DNA from: Lentzea sp. NBRC 102530 | Lineage (GTDB): Bacteria; Actinomycetota; Actinomycetes; Mycobacteriales; Pseudonocardiaceae | Reading direction: 5' to 3' | NCBI RefSeq assembly: GCF_030269365.1 | Contig: NZ_BSTF01000019.1 | Span: forward strand, 62,001 to 126,000 | DNA: 64,000 bases | In this document: positions 36,453 to 44,364 of the stretch, piece after piece | How the letters are laid out: each line of letters opens with the position of its first letter | How positions within the stretch are numbered: position 1 is the stretch's first letter | Translations under genes and position numbers: made by a program | The notes under the pieces: model-generated | What the model was told of the DNA's origin: nothing | The model's input: only the letters and a program-made list of their open reading frames with translations | Database searches by the model: none

Positions 36453-37208
36453 TCACGGGCGACTCACCATCCCGTCCACACCCAGTCCGTTGTTGTCGAC
36501 TGAGACGCCGGCAGCCTCGTCCGCACGTCGAGCGACGTGGAACGACAGGATCTGCATCTCGACCGCCAAGTCAACCTTGCGCACCTCGACGTTGTCTGGA
36601 ACCTGAAGGACAACCGGTGCAAAGTTCAGAATGCACTGGACGCCCGCAGATACCAAACGGTCGCAAACCGACTGAGCGGCCGGTGGCGGCGTCGCGATGA
36701 CGCCGATCGACACCTCGCGCTCGAGGCAGATCGCGGTGATCTCGTCGATGTGGTTGACCGGGATGCCCCCAACAGGGATTCCGATGAGATCGGCGTCCAC
36801 GTCGAACAGGGCGGTGACCGGGAACCCGCGGCCGGGGAAGCCGCCGTAGTTGGCGAGAGCGTGACCAAGGTTACCGATGCCCACGACGGCCACGGAGTGG
36901 TTGCGGGTGAGGCCGAGGATGCGCTCGATGTGGCTCACGAGGACCTCGACGTCGTAGCCGACGCCCCTCGTGCCGTAGCTGCCGATGTAGCTCAGGTCCT
37001 TGCGGAGCTTCGCCGCGTTGACGCCCGCGGCCTGGCTGAGCTCCTCGCTGGAGACCGCCGTCACGCCCTGGTCGGCCATGCCGGACAACGCGCGGAGGTA
37101 GACGGCGAGCCGGGCGACGGCCGCTTCGGGGATCGCGCGGGCGCGCTCCCTGTCGGCGGGCTCGGCAGGGGTGGTGGTCGTCTCACCTTCGCCCCGCTGT
37201 GCTGCCAC
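36453..37208 (-). CDS. rex: redox-sensing transcriptional repressor Rex
   Basis: A 251-residue NAD(H)-sensing repressor. The N-terminal winged helix ([31 protein letters not shown]) is followed by a Rossmann domain ([15 protein letters not shown]) and a C-terminal dimer-swap helix. Rex releases DNA when NADH is high. I chose the GTG at 37208 because GGAGGTCGGAG precedes it; a GTG at 37235 is also in frame. A Rex-operator-like site lies 70 bases upstream, consistent with autoregulation together with hemACDB. Confidence 0.95.
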   Translation of the reverse strand: MAAQRGEGETTTTPAEPADRERARAIPEAAVARLAVYLRALSGMADQGVTAVSSEELSQAAGVNAAKLRKDLSYIGSYGTRGVGYDVEVLVSHIERILGLTRNHSVAVVGIGNLGHALANYGGFPGRGFPVTALFDVDADLIGIPVGGIPVNHIDEITAICLEREVSIGVIATPPPAAQSVCDRLVSAGVQCILNFAPVVLQVPDNVEVRKVDLAVEMQILSFHVARRADEAAGVSVDNNGLGVDGMVSRP

Positions 37209-37277
37209 GCTCTCCGACCTCCGGGTGTGCTTCACCGCAGGGATACCGCGGCGCTGGTGATGCACACACCGTACCGC

Positions 37278-37295
37278 TTGTGAACGCATGCACAA
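37278..37295. promoter_or_regulatory. Rex operator (ROP) candidate
   Basis: TTGTGAACGCATGCACAA matches the known Rex consensus TTGTGAA-N4-TTCACAA at all but one position. It lies 70 bases upstream of the chosen rex start and 82 bases past the convergent sulfite-oxidase-like gene stop. Confidence 0.88.
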
Positions 37296-37376
37296 AGTCG
37301 ATGATCCACTGCGGCGGCGCCGGTCACGGGGCGTGACCAGCACTTCCTCGCTTCATGATCACTACGGGGTGAGCAC

Positions 37377-38855
37377 CTAGTCGACCGAGAAGGTGACCGA
37401 GTGCCATCCCGTCGCGCCGTCGGGAACGGGGTCGAGGCGCGCCTGGTCCTGCGTCTGCCCGGACTTGTCGGTGGCCCGGCACTCGACCGTGTGACTGCCC
37501 TTCGACAGCTCCATCTCGATCTTCCACATGCGCCAGGTGGTGTCGCTGACGTCGGCGGCGAGCTCGGTCTCGCGCCACACCCCGCCGTCGATGCGGACCT
37601 CGACCTTGGCGACGCCCCTGGGCTGCGCCCAGGCCGTGCCCGCGATGACGGCCTTGCCCTGGACCCTGCCCTGCCGCTTGGGCCGGTCGATCCGCGAGGA
37701 GGTCTTGATCGGGGCCCTGGTGGCCCAGCCGCGCGGGATCCAGTAGCCCTGGTCCTTCTCGAACGTCGTGACGTTGAGGTCGGTGACCCACTTCGTCGCG
37801 GACACGTAGCCGTAGAGGCCGGGGACGACGAGCCTGGCCGGGAAGCCGTGCTCGGCGGGCAGCGGTTCACCGTTCATGCCGATCGCGATGAGGCCGTTCT
37901 CGAGGACGTAGTCGAGCGGGCTGCCGGCCGTGAAGCCGTCGTCGCTGGTGCTGAACAGCTGGTCGGCGCCCTGCTTGACGCCCGCCTGCCGCAGCACGTC
38001 GCCGATCTTCACGCCGATGAAGTTGCCGGTGGAGATGTACGGGCCGCCGACCTCGTTGGAGACGCAGGTGAGCGTGACGGTCTCCTCGACCAGGTCCATG
38101 TTCCTGATCTCGTCGAACGTCAGGACCGTCGGCCGCTCGACCATGCCGTGCACCCGCAGCGCCCACTCCTCGGCGCGGATCCGCGGCACGCTCAGGGCGG
38201 TGTCGATGCGGTAGAAGTCCTCGCCGCTGGTGATGAAGCTCGGGGTGCCGTCCTTGGCGAAGTCGGCGTTGAACGGGATCTCGGGCGCCTTGGTCTTCGG
38301 CGTGAGCGGCCCGACGGCCTGGCGGGAGCCCTCGACGTCGGTCCGGCTGCCGAAGACCTGCCCGGCGACCCCGGCCGTGACGGCCAGGCCCGCGGTGATC
38401 AGGAAGCTCCGGCGGCTGTCGCTCTCCTCGGCCTCCCTGTGCAGGTAGCGGAAGACGTAGACGCCCGCGGCCGTGCTGGCGACCGGGGCGAGGACCGCCA
38501 GCGCGCCGACGTCCGGCCTGGTCGCGACGGCCGCGACGCCCACGAAGCCGAGCAGCACCGCCACGAGCGAGCCGGGCGCGGCGCTGTTCCTGCTGGCCAG
38601 GCCCGCTCCGACGCCGATCGCGACGAGCACGACCGCCATGCCGCTGAGCAGCACGAGCTTGTCGGCGGTGCCGAACGTCTCGACCGCGAAGTCCTTCAGC
38701 CACGACGGCGTGAGGTCGATCGCGGCGTTGCCCACGGCGAGGTACGGGGAGGCGCTCAGGCCGACGAACGCGGCCACCAGGTGCCCGGCCGCGAGGGCGG
38801 CGACGAGCGCGACGAGTCCGGTGAGCGCGGCCTTGGCGGGCTTCATGCCTTCCAT
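37377..38855 (-). CDS. membrane molybdopterin sulfite-oxidase-like oxidoreductase
   Basis: A 492-residue protein. Residues 1-140 hold four transmembrane helices, then a charged linker with REAEESDSRRSF and a further hydrophobic segment. Residues about 200-380 form the sulfite-oxidase-fold molybdopterin domain: VHGMVERPTVLTFDEI, the metal-binding cysteine in VTLTCVSNEVGGPYIS, and LPAEHGFPARLVVPGLYGY. A C-terminal immunoglobulin-like dimer domain follows. The substrate is unknown; sulfite or related oxyanions, or S-oxides, are the family options. An ATG three codons downstream (38846) is an alternative start. Confidence 0.88.
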   Translation of the reverse strand: MEGMKPAKAALTGLVALVAALAAGHLVAAFVGLSASPYLAVGNAAIDLTPSWLKDFAVETFGTADKLVLLSGMAVVLVAIGVGAGLASRNSAAPGSLVAVLLGFVGVAAVATRPDVGALAVLAPVASTAAGVYVFRYLHREAEESDSRRSFLITAGLAVTAGVAGQVFGSRTDVEGSRQAVGPLTPKTKAPEIPFNADFAKDGTPSFITSGEDFYRIDTALSVPRIRAEEWALRVHGMVERPTVLTFDEIRNMDLVEETVTLTCVSNEVGGPYISTGNFIGVKIGDVLRQAGVKQGADQLFSTSDDGFTAGSPLDYVLENGLIAIGMNGEPLPAEHGFPARLVVPGLYGYVSATKWVTDLNVTTFEKDQGYWIPRGWATRAPIKTSSRIDRPKRQGRVQGKAVIAGTAWAQPRGVAKVEVRIDGGVWRETELAADVSDTTWRMWKIEMELSKGSHTVECRATDKSGQTQDQARLDPVPDGATGWHSVTFSVD

Positions 38856-38954
38856 TCGACACCCACGAGGCCCCGGTTCGCCCGAGCCGTAAGCCCTCGG
38901 TAATCACCACCGCAGGACCGCACCTCCGCCCGCCACCACACTCTCCGCCACCCG

Positions 38955-39019
38955 TTTCACCGCACGCGGGGACCTTTCGTGCGCTCCACGCGAACGAAAG
39001 GGCCCCGCGTGCGGTGAAA
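38955..39019. repeat. palindromic repeat element, copy A
   Basis: Two 26-base arms (38955-38980 and 38994-39019) match at 25 of 26 positions around a 13-base loop. The core reads GCACGCGGGGACCTTTCGT. A second copy in inverted orientation lies at 51118-51168. The copy sits between the sulfite-oxidase-like and glutaredoxin-like genes. Confidence 0.92.
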
Positions 39020-39066
39020 GCAGCGGCGTGTTTGAGCGACACGCCGGGGAGTGTGGGTGCTGTCGG

Positions 39067-39315
39067 CTAGCCGGCGAGGGCCGCCCGCAGGCGGTCCTCC
39101 TCGACCTTCCAGTAACCGTGCTCGGCGCCGTCGACCAGGAACACCGGCACCCGGTCGCCGTACTCGGCGCGCAGTTCCGGGTCGGAGTCGACGTCCTCGA
39201 CGGACCAGGTGGCGCCCAGCTCCGCGCAGATCCGCTCGATCTCGACGGCGGCCTCCTCGCAGGAGTGGCACGACACCCGGCTCATCAACGTCACGTGGTG
39301 GGTCATGCCCGTCAT
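39067..39315 (-). CDS. glutaredoxin-like thiol protein
   Basis: An 82-residue thioredoxin-fold protein. The CHSCEEAA motif near residue 16 supplies a CxxC redox pair; VEDVDSDPELRAEYGDRVPVFLVDG completes the fold with the cis-Pro in RVPVF. It belongs to the small DUF836/glutaredoxin-like group found across actinobacteria. The ATG at 39315 overlaps the acyl-CoA synthetase stop (ATGA). In mycothiol-containing cells such proteins often use mycothiol or thioredoxin reductase; that is inference. Confidence 0.83.
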   Translation of the reverse strand: MTGMTHHVTLMSRVSCHSCEEAAVEIERICAELGATWSVEDVDSDPELRAEYGDRVPVFLVDGAEHGYWKVEEDRLRAALAG

Positions 39316-40787
39316 GCTCCCAAAGGCCTGCGGAGCACCGCGCGGGCGAGCTTGCCGGTCGGCGAGTGCGGCAGGGCCGGGGCGAACTCCACGACGGTCG
39401 GCACCTTGAACTTGGCGAGCCTGGCCGCGCAGTGGGCCACGACCTGGTCGGCCGAGAGGTCCTGGCCGTCCCGCAGGACCAGGACGACCTTGACCGACTC
39501 GCCGGTCTTCTCGTCCGGGACGCCCACGGCGGCGGCTTCGAGGACCTCGGTCATCTCGCAGACGACCTGTTCGACCTCGTGCGGGTAGACGTTGAAGCCG
39601 TTGACGATGATCAGGTCGCCCGCGCGGTCGACGAGGTGCAGGTCGCCGTCGGCGTCGATGAAGCCGACGTCGCCGGTGCGGAACCAGCCGGACGAGTCCG
39701 GGCCGTGGGCGCCGTCGGGCCAGTAGCCGCTGAAGAGGTTGTCGCCCTTCGCGGACACCAGGCCGGTGCCCGGTTCGTCCTCGTCGATGTCGAGGACGGA
39801 GCCGTCGGTGTCGACCAGGCGGATCTCGACGCCGGGCAGGGCCTGGCCCACGGAACCGGGCTTCGGCGTGCCGCCGACCAGCGTGGACGTGAGCACCGGG
39901 CCGGTCTCGGTCAGGCCGTAGCCCTCGAAGATCGGGATGCCGATGACGCCCTTCATCTCCGCGATGACGCCCGCGGGCAGCGGGGCCGCGCCGGAGGTGA
40001 ACAGGCGGACGGTGGCGAGCTTCTCGCGCAGCAACTCGACCGGGTGGGCCAGGATCGCCCGGTACATGGGCGGCACGCCGACCATCGTGGTGACCCGGTG
40101 CTCCTCGATGACGTCGAGGGCGTTGGACGGCTCGAACCGCTCCAGCAGGACCGCCGTGGCACCGGCGCCCGCGACCTGCAGCAGACCGGGTCCGAGGCCG
40201 TAGACGTGGAACAGCGGCAGCGCGAGCAGCACGCGGTCGCCCGCGGTGACGGGGGCGGGGCGCAGCGAGGCGCACTGGGCGACGTTCGCGAGGAGCGCGC
40301 GGTGGGACAGCATCGCGCCGCGCGGCACGCCGGAGGTGCCCGAGGTGTAGCCGAGGACGGCCAGGTCCTCGCCGCCGCGGACGGCCTCGAACGGCTCGGC
40401 CGTGGCGGAGACGTCCGGGACGTCGACCACCGCGGCGTCGGAGCCCTCGCCGTCACCGACGAGGAGGGACGCCCCCGAGTCGGCGAGGATGCGCTGGAGC
40501 TCGCGCGGCGGGTTGCCGGGGCCGGTGGGCACCACGACACCGCCTGCGCGGAGAATTCCGAACACGGCGACCACGAACTCGGGGCTCGTGGGCAGCCGTA
40601 CCGCCACTCGGTCGCCCGGTTCCAGACCGGAATCGGCCAAACGGCGGGCGAAAGCATCGGTCGCGCGGTCGATGGTTTCCCACGTGAGGCTCTTACCGCT
40701 CGCTACGTCGACCAAGGCGACGTGGCCGGGCCCCCGCTGTGCCGAGGCACGGACAAGGTCTGAGACATTGCGAGCGGAAGTCAACAT
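39312..40787 (-). CDS. AMP-dependent acyl-CoA synthetase
   Basis: A 491-residue ANL-family ligase. It has the ATP-binding LGYTSGTSGVPRGAMLSH, the FEGYGLTETGPV motif, the hinge WFRTGDVGFIDADGDLHLVDRAGDLIIVNGFNVYPHEVE and the catalytic lysine in SPTGKLAR. The sequence resembles long-chain fatty-acid-CoA ligases; substrate length cannot be read from it. ATG 40787 follows a GAGGAGG site by two bases. It is the divergent neighbour of the BldN-type sigma gene. Confidence 0.9.
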   Translation of the reverse strand: MLTSARNVSDLVRASAQRGPGHVALVDVASGKSLTWETIDRATDAFARRLADSGLEPGDRVAVRLPTSPEFVVAVFGILRAGGVVVPTGPGNPPRELQRILADSGASLLVGDGEGSDAAVVDVPDVSATAEPFEAVRGGEDLAVLGYTSGTSGVPRGAMLSHRALLANVAQCASLRPAPVTAGDRVLLALPLFHVYGLGPGLLQVAGAGATAVLLERFEPSNALDVIEEHRVTTMVGVPPMYRAILAHPVELLREKLATVRLFTSGAAPLPAGVIAEMKGVIGIPIFEGYGLTETGPVLTSTLVGGTPKPGSVGQALPGVEIRLVDTDGSVLDIDEDEPGTGLVSAKGDNLFSGYWPDGAHGPDSSGWFRTGDVGFIDADGDLHLVDRAGDLIIVNGFNVYPHEVEQVVCEMTEVLEAAAVGVPDEKTGESVKVVLVLRDGQDLSADQVVAHCAARLAKFKVPTVVEFAPALPHSPTGKLARAVLRRPLGA

Positions 40788-40953
40788 GGCCTCCTCATGA
40801 ACAACTGGACGCTTGGGGCAGTCTTCCACGCGTGACGGGCGTCATGAAGCGGCGGTTCGCGCGTCTCCACATCACAACCTCATCCGCTACCTACTACGGA
40901 GTAACAACACGTATGCTGCCGCCACGGCGACTCTGTGGAGGTGCCGCGAGCCG

Positions 40954-41574
40954 ATGACCGCGCGGGCACGACCGAACACGATCAGGACCACCCGAACCAT
41001 GACGGGGGGTCAGCACGACAACGCCGCCGACGAGCCGTGGCAGCTCGTCAAGGCCGCCCAGGAGGGTGACACCCAGGCGTTCGGAGTGCTGTACGACCAG
41101 TACGTCGACATGGTGTTCCGCTACGTCCTCTTCCGGGTGGGCGGCGATCGCGCGTTCGCCGAGGACGTGACCAGCGAGACGTTCCTGCGGGCTCTGCGCA
41201 GCATCGGGTCGGTCAGCTACCAGGGCCGCGACGTCGGGGCCTGGTTCGTCACGATCGCCCGCAACATCGTGTTCGACCACGTGAAGTCGAGCCGCTACCG
41301 GCTGGAGGTCACGACCGCCGAACTGCAGGACAACCGCGAGGAGACGAGCGGACCCGAGCAGGAGGTCATGACCGAGGCGACCAACGCGGAGCTGCTCCGG
41401 TGCGTTTCCCAGTTGGGTGACGACCAGCGCGACTGCATCGTGCTGAGGTTCATCGAAGGCAAGTCGGTGTCCGAGGTCGCGCAGATCATGGACCGCAACG
41501 AGGGCGCCGTGAAGGCACTGCAACACCGGGCCGTTCGCCGGCTCGCACAGATCCTCCCGTCCTGGTTGCGGTGA
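40954..41574 (+). CDS. bldN: BldN-family ECF sigma factor
   Basis: A 206-residue ECF sigma factor. Region 2 is LYDQYVDMVFRYVLFRVGGDRAFAEDVTSETFLRALR, followed by the linker and region 4 (QLGDDQRDCIVLRFIEGKSVSEVAQIMDRNEGAVKALQHRAVRRLAQIL). The combination of QGRDVGAWFVTIARNIVFDH and KSSRYRLEVTT matches streptomycete BldN closely. The 35-residue N-terminal stretch before the domain is much shorter than the BldN pro-sequence. ATG 40954 is preceded by GGAGGTG; ATG 40999 is an alternative. The anti-sigma gene is next. Confidence 0.88.
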   Translation: MTARARPNTIRTTRTMTGGQHDNAADEPWQLVKAAQEGDTQAFGVLYDQYVDMVFRYVLFRVGGDRAFAEDVTSETFLRALRSIGSVSYQGRDVGAWFVTIARNIVFDHVKSSRYRLEVTTAELQDNREETSGPEQEVMTEATNAELLRCVSQLGDDQRDCIVLRFIEGKSVSEVAQIMDRNEGAVKALQHRAVRRLAQILPSWLR

Positions 41575-41589
41575 TCGCGATCGCAGGGG

Positions 41590-41618
41590 CGTAACCCAAA
41601 GCAGATCAACTTCGTTAC
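41590..41618 (+). promoter_or_regulatory. BldN-type promoter candidate for the anti-sigma gene
   Basis: CGTAAC (41590-41595), a 17-base spacer and CGTTAC (41613-41618) resemble the BldN promoter (CGTAAC and CGTTGA). The anti-sigma ATG lies 11 bases after the second element, so the mRNA may be leaderless. Confidence 0.6.
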
Positions 41619-41628
41619 TCGGGCTGAG

Positions 41629-42705
41629 ATGGACGGCAAGGGAAGAACACCGCGGTGGCGGCAGACGGAGCACGAGCGGTTCGCTCGTGCCGTTGAAGGC
41701 GGCCCACAGCCGGTGGGGAACGACGACCTCGCTGAGGACCTCGCGATCGTCGAACTCCTCCGGCGGATGGACGTCGGCCCGGACGCCGAGGCGCGCGAAC
41801 GGATGAAACAACGCGTCCTCACCGCGCCCCCACCTGAGAAACCATTGGTGCTCTCGTCGGTAAGACGGGTGGGAGCGCGCGCACGAGTAGCGGTCGCGGC
41901 AGCCGCGGTCCTGTGCTTGTTGTTGTCACTCGCCGGCATGAGCGTGCTGCTCAGCCGTGACGCGCTCCCGGGAGACCCGCTCTACGGCATCAAGCGCACG
42001 ACCGAGAGCGCTTCGCTCGGCCTGACCTTCGACGAGGAGGACAAGGCCCTCAAGCACCTGGAGTTCGCCGCGTCCAGGGTCACCGAGATGGAGACCCTCG
42101 CGGACCGTTCGTCCACGTCAGCGGCCCAGATCACGGCGCTGGGCGACCTGGACGCCGACGCGGTCGAGGGCTCCCGCCAGCTGACCACCTACGCCACGTC
42201 GTCGGACAAGACGGCGCTGCCCGCGCTCAACGAGTGGGCGCTGGCGCAGTACGTGAAGCTCGGCACCCTGCGCACCCGCCTGCCCGACGACGCCCGCGCC
42301 CACGCGGACACGACGATGTGGCTGCTCGCGAGCATCGCCCAGCGCGCCCACGACCTGGCGGCGCGCGCCGGTTGCGACGCCGTGACCAGCGGTTCGTCGG
42401 ACACGCTCGGCCCGTTGCCGGCGAAGGACGAGTGCGCGGCGGTCGTCACCGACCCGAACTCGTCGCCGGGCAACGAGCCGTCCTCGGTCGCGCCGACCCC
42501 GTCGGGCCTGCCGGTGCCGTCGGGCTCCGGTCAGCCGTCGGTGCAGCCGACCCAGTCGGTCGCGCCGGGGTCGTCGGCGGTCCCGTCCACGAAGCCGGGC
42601 ACGTCCACGCCGCCCGCGACGTCGAAGCCGGGGATCACGATCCCGCTGCCCCTGCCGTTGCCGAGCATCTCGCTCCCGCTGCTGCCCGGCATCAGCTTCG
42701 GCTGA
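41629..42705 (+). CDS. rsbN: DUF5667 membrane anti-sigma factor, RsbN-like
   Basis: A 358-residue protein directly after the BldN-type sigma gene. The first 85 residues are cytoplasmic (a sigma-binding ELLRRMD region), a transmembrane helix follows ([22 protein letters not shown]), and the extracytoplasmic DUF5667 part ([27 protein letters not shown]) ends in a Pro/Ser-rich tail. This matches the plan of RsbN, which holds BldN at the membrane. The homology is by architecture and neighbourhood; the tail is much longer than needed. The ATG at 41629 has no ribosome site. Confidence 0.84.
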   Translation: MDGKGRTPRWRQTEHERFARAVEGGPQPVGNDDLAEDLAIVELLRRMDVGPDAEARERMKQRVLTAPPPEKPLVLSSVRRVGARARVAVAAAAVLCLLLSLAGMSVLLSRDALPGDPLYGIKRTTESASLGLTFDEEDKALKHLEFAASRVTEMETLADRSSTSAAQITALGDLDADAVEGSRQLTTYATSSDKTALPALNEWALAQYVKLGTLRTRLPDDARAHADTTMWLLASIAQRAHDLAARAGCDAVTSGSSDTLGPLPAKDECAAVVTDPNSSPGNEPSSVAPTPSGLPVPSGSGQPSVQPTQSVAPGSSAVPSTKPGTSTPPATSKPGITIPLPLPLPSISLPLLPGISFG

Positions 42706-42746
42706 GTCGGGCGCTTTCCGGCGGACCTGATCGCTACGCTTGGGAC

Positions 42747-43640
42747 ATGGGCAAGCGTGACGTGGAGAGCGACCGGCTGGCCGAACTAGCCGGCGAGGCA
42801 TCGGCAGACGCGGCGATCCAGGCCGCCGCGATGGCGCCGGAGCTCGAAGCGTCGCTGACGGTCCCCCCGGACCTGACCGCCGCAGCCTTCTTCGACGTGG
42901 ACAACACGATGATGATGGGCGCCTCGATCTTCCACTTCGCCCGCGGCCTGGCCGCGCGCAAGTACTTCTCGTCCTCCGACCTGGCGGGCTTCGTCTGGCA
43001 GCAGATGAAGTTCCGCGTCGGCGGCCGCGAGGACCCGGAGTCGGTCAAGGCCTCGCGCGAGCAGGCCCTGTCGTTCGTCGCGGGCCGCAGCGTCGCCGAA
43101 CTGGTCTCGCTGGGCGAGGAGATCTACGACGAACTGATGGCCGACCGCATCTGGAAGGGCACCCAGGCCCTCGCCCAGATGCACCTCGACGCGGGCCAGC
43201 GCGTGTGGCTCGTCACCGCGACCCCGGTGGAACTGGCCCAGATCATCGCCCGCCGCCTGGGCCTCACCGGCGCGCTGGGCACGGTCTCGGAGTCCGAGAA
43301 CGGCATCTACACCGGCCGCCTGGTCGGCGACCTGCTGCACGGCAAGGCGAAGGCCCAGGCCGTCCGCTCGCTCGCCGCGAAGGAGGGCCTCGACCTGCGC
43401 CGCTGCACCGCGTACTCGGACTCGTCCAACGACGTGCCGATGCTGTCCGTGGTGGGCACGGCGGTGGCGGTGAACCCGGACTCGCAGCTGCGCGACGTGG
43501 CCCGCCGCAAGGACTGGGAGATCCGCGACTTCCGGACCGGGCGCAAGGCGGCCAAGATCGGCGTGCCGTCGATCCTGGGTGCCGGGGCGCTGGCGGGTGC
43601 GGTGGCGGCGACGATGGCGTACCGGCGCCGGGTCAAGTAG
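42747..43640 (+). CDS. HAD-IB family phosphatase/hydrolase
   Basis: A 297-residue soluble hydrolase of the HAD superfamily. The nucleophile motif is [15 protein letters not shown] (D-x-D), motif II lies in VWLVTATP and motif IV in [12 protein letters not shown], which is the phosphoserine-phosphatase-like SerB layout. A C-terminal glycine/alanine-rich hydrophobic segment ([21 protein letters not shown]) may anchor it to the membrane. Its natural substrate is unknown; its conserved place after the BldN/RsbN-like pair is shared with related actinomycetes. Start ATG 42747 follows a GGGA site. Confidence 0.88.
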   Translation: MGKRDVESDRLAELAGEASADAAIQAAAMAPELEASLTVPPDLTAAAFFDVDNTMMMGASIFHFARGLAARKYFSSSDLAGFVWQQMKFRVGGREDPESVKASREQALSFVAGRSVAELVSLGEEIYDELMADRIWKGTQALAQMHLDAGQRVWLVTATPVELAQIIARRLGLTGALGTVSESENGIYTGRLVGDLLHGKAKAQAVRSLAAKEGLDLRRCTAYSDSSNDVPMLSVVGTAVAVNPDSQLRDVARRKDWEIRDFRTGRKAAKIGVPSILGAGALAGAVAATMAYRRRVK

Positions 43641-43643
43641 CGC

Positions 43644-44306
43644 TCAGCTCACCAGTCCGAGGTCGCGCCATCCCTGCTCGCCTTCCGGGGTGAGCAGCAC
43701 GGCGCGGCTCGTGCCGATCCTGCGGACCCAGCCGCGTTCGAAGAACGTGCCGCACAGGAACGCCCCAGCGGCTCCGGCGAGGTGGGGGACGCGCTCGGTC
43801 CAGTCCAGGCACGCGCGGCTGAGCACCCGCTTGCCCGGCTCGAAGCCGAGCTCCTTGAGCCAGACCGTCCCCGGTTCACTGATCGCCAATTCGGCGTTCA
43901 CCACCCCGAGGTCCACCAACCCGGTCTTGAGCGCGATCCCCAGCCGTCCGGCCAGGTGGTCGTAGCAGGTCCGCCCGCGCGCCATCGCCTCCGACACCGC
44001 GGCCGCCCGCAACCCCCTCGGCGGCACCCGCGGCCCGGCGAACGCGGCCATCGACTCCAGCAGTTCCGCCACGTGCGGGCCGGCCAGCGCCACGTACCGG
44101 TGCCGTCCCTGCCGGTGCTCCACCAGCAGCCCGCCCTCGACCAGCCGCGTGAGGTGCTCGCTGACGGTCGAGGCGGCCACCCCGGCGTGCTGGGCCAGCT
44201 CCCGGGCCGTCCAGGCGCGTCCGTCCAGCAGGGCGCCGCAGAGCGCGGCACGGGTGTTGTCCGCGAGCAGTGAGGCGACCTGGACGAGTGCTTCCACGAC
44301 GCCCAT
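43644..44306 (-). CDS. ArsR-family winged-helix regulator
   Basis: A 220-residue regulator. The ArsR winged helix (residues about 8-90: ASLLADNTRAALCGALLDG, LAQHAGVAASTVSEHLTRLVEGGLLVEHRQGRHRYVAL) is extended by a C-terminal part (GRTCYDHLAGRLGIAL) rather than a metal site. No thiol metal-binding pair is seen, so it probably does not sense a metal. It is divergent from the P450/PEP-mutase gene, with an inverted-repeat operator between them. The stop lies four bases from the HAD gene end. ATG 44306 fits the domain start. Confidence 0.87.
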   Translation of the reverse strand: MGVVEALVQVASLLADNTRAALCGALLDGRAWTARELAQHAGVAASTVSEHLTRLVEGGLLVEHRQGRHRYVALAGPHVAELLESMAAFAGPRVPPRGLRAAAVSEAMARGRTCYDHLAGRLGIALKTGLVDLGVVNAELAISEPGTVWLKELGFEPGKRVLSRACLDWTERVPHLAGAAGAFLCGTFFERGWVRRIGTSRAVLLTPEGEQGWRDLGLVS

Positions 44307-44315
44307 TCTGCGGCC

Positions 44316-44345
44316 GGGACACTTCGGCCCGCGCCGAAGCGTTCC
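44316..44345. promoter_or_regulatory. inverted-repeat operator between the ArsR-type and fusion genes
   Basis: Arms GGGACACTTCGG and CCGAAGCGTTCC match at 10 of 12 positions, with a perfect CTTCGG/CCGAAG core around a six-base centre. It fills most of the 58-base gap, so one dimer could control both divergent genes. Confidence 0.7.
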
Positions 44346-44364
44346 GGGCCTAGCGTCGGCGGGC

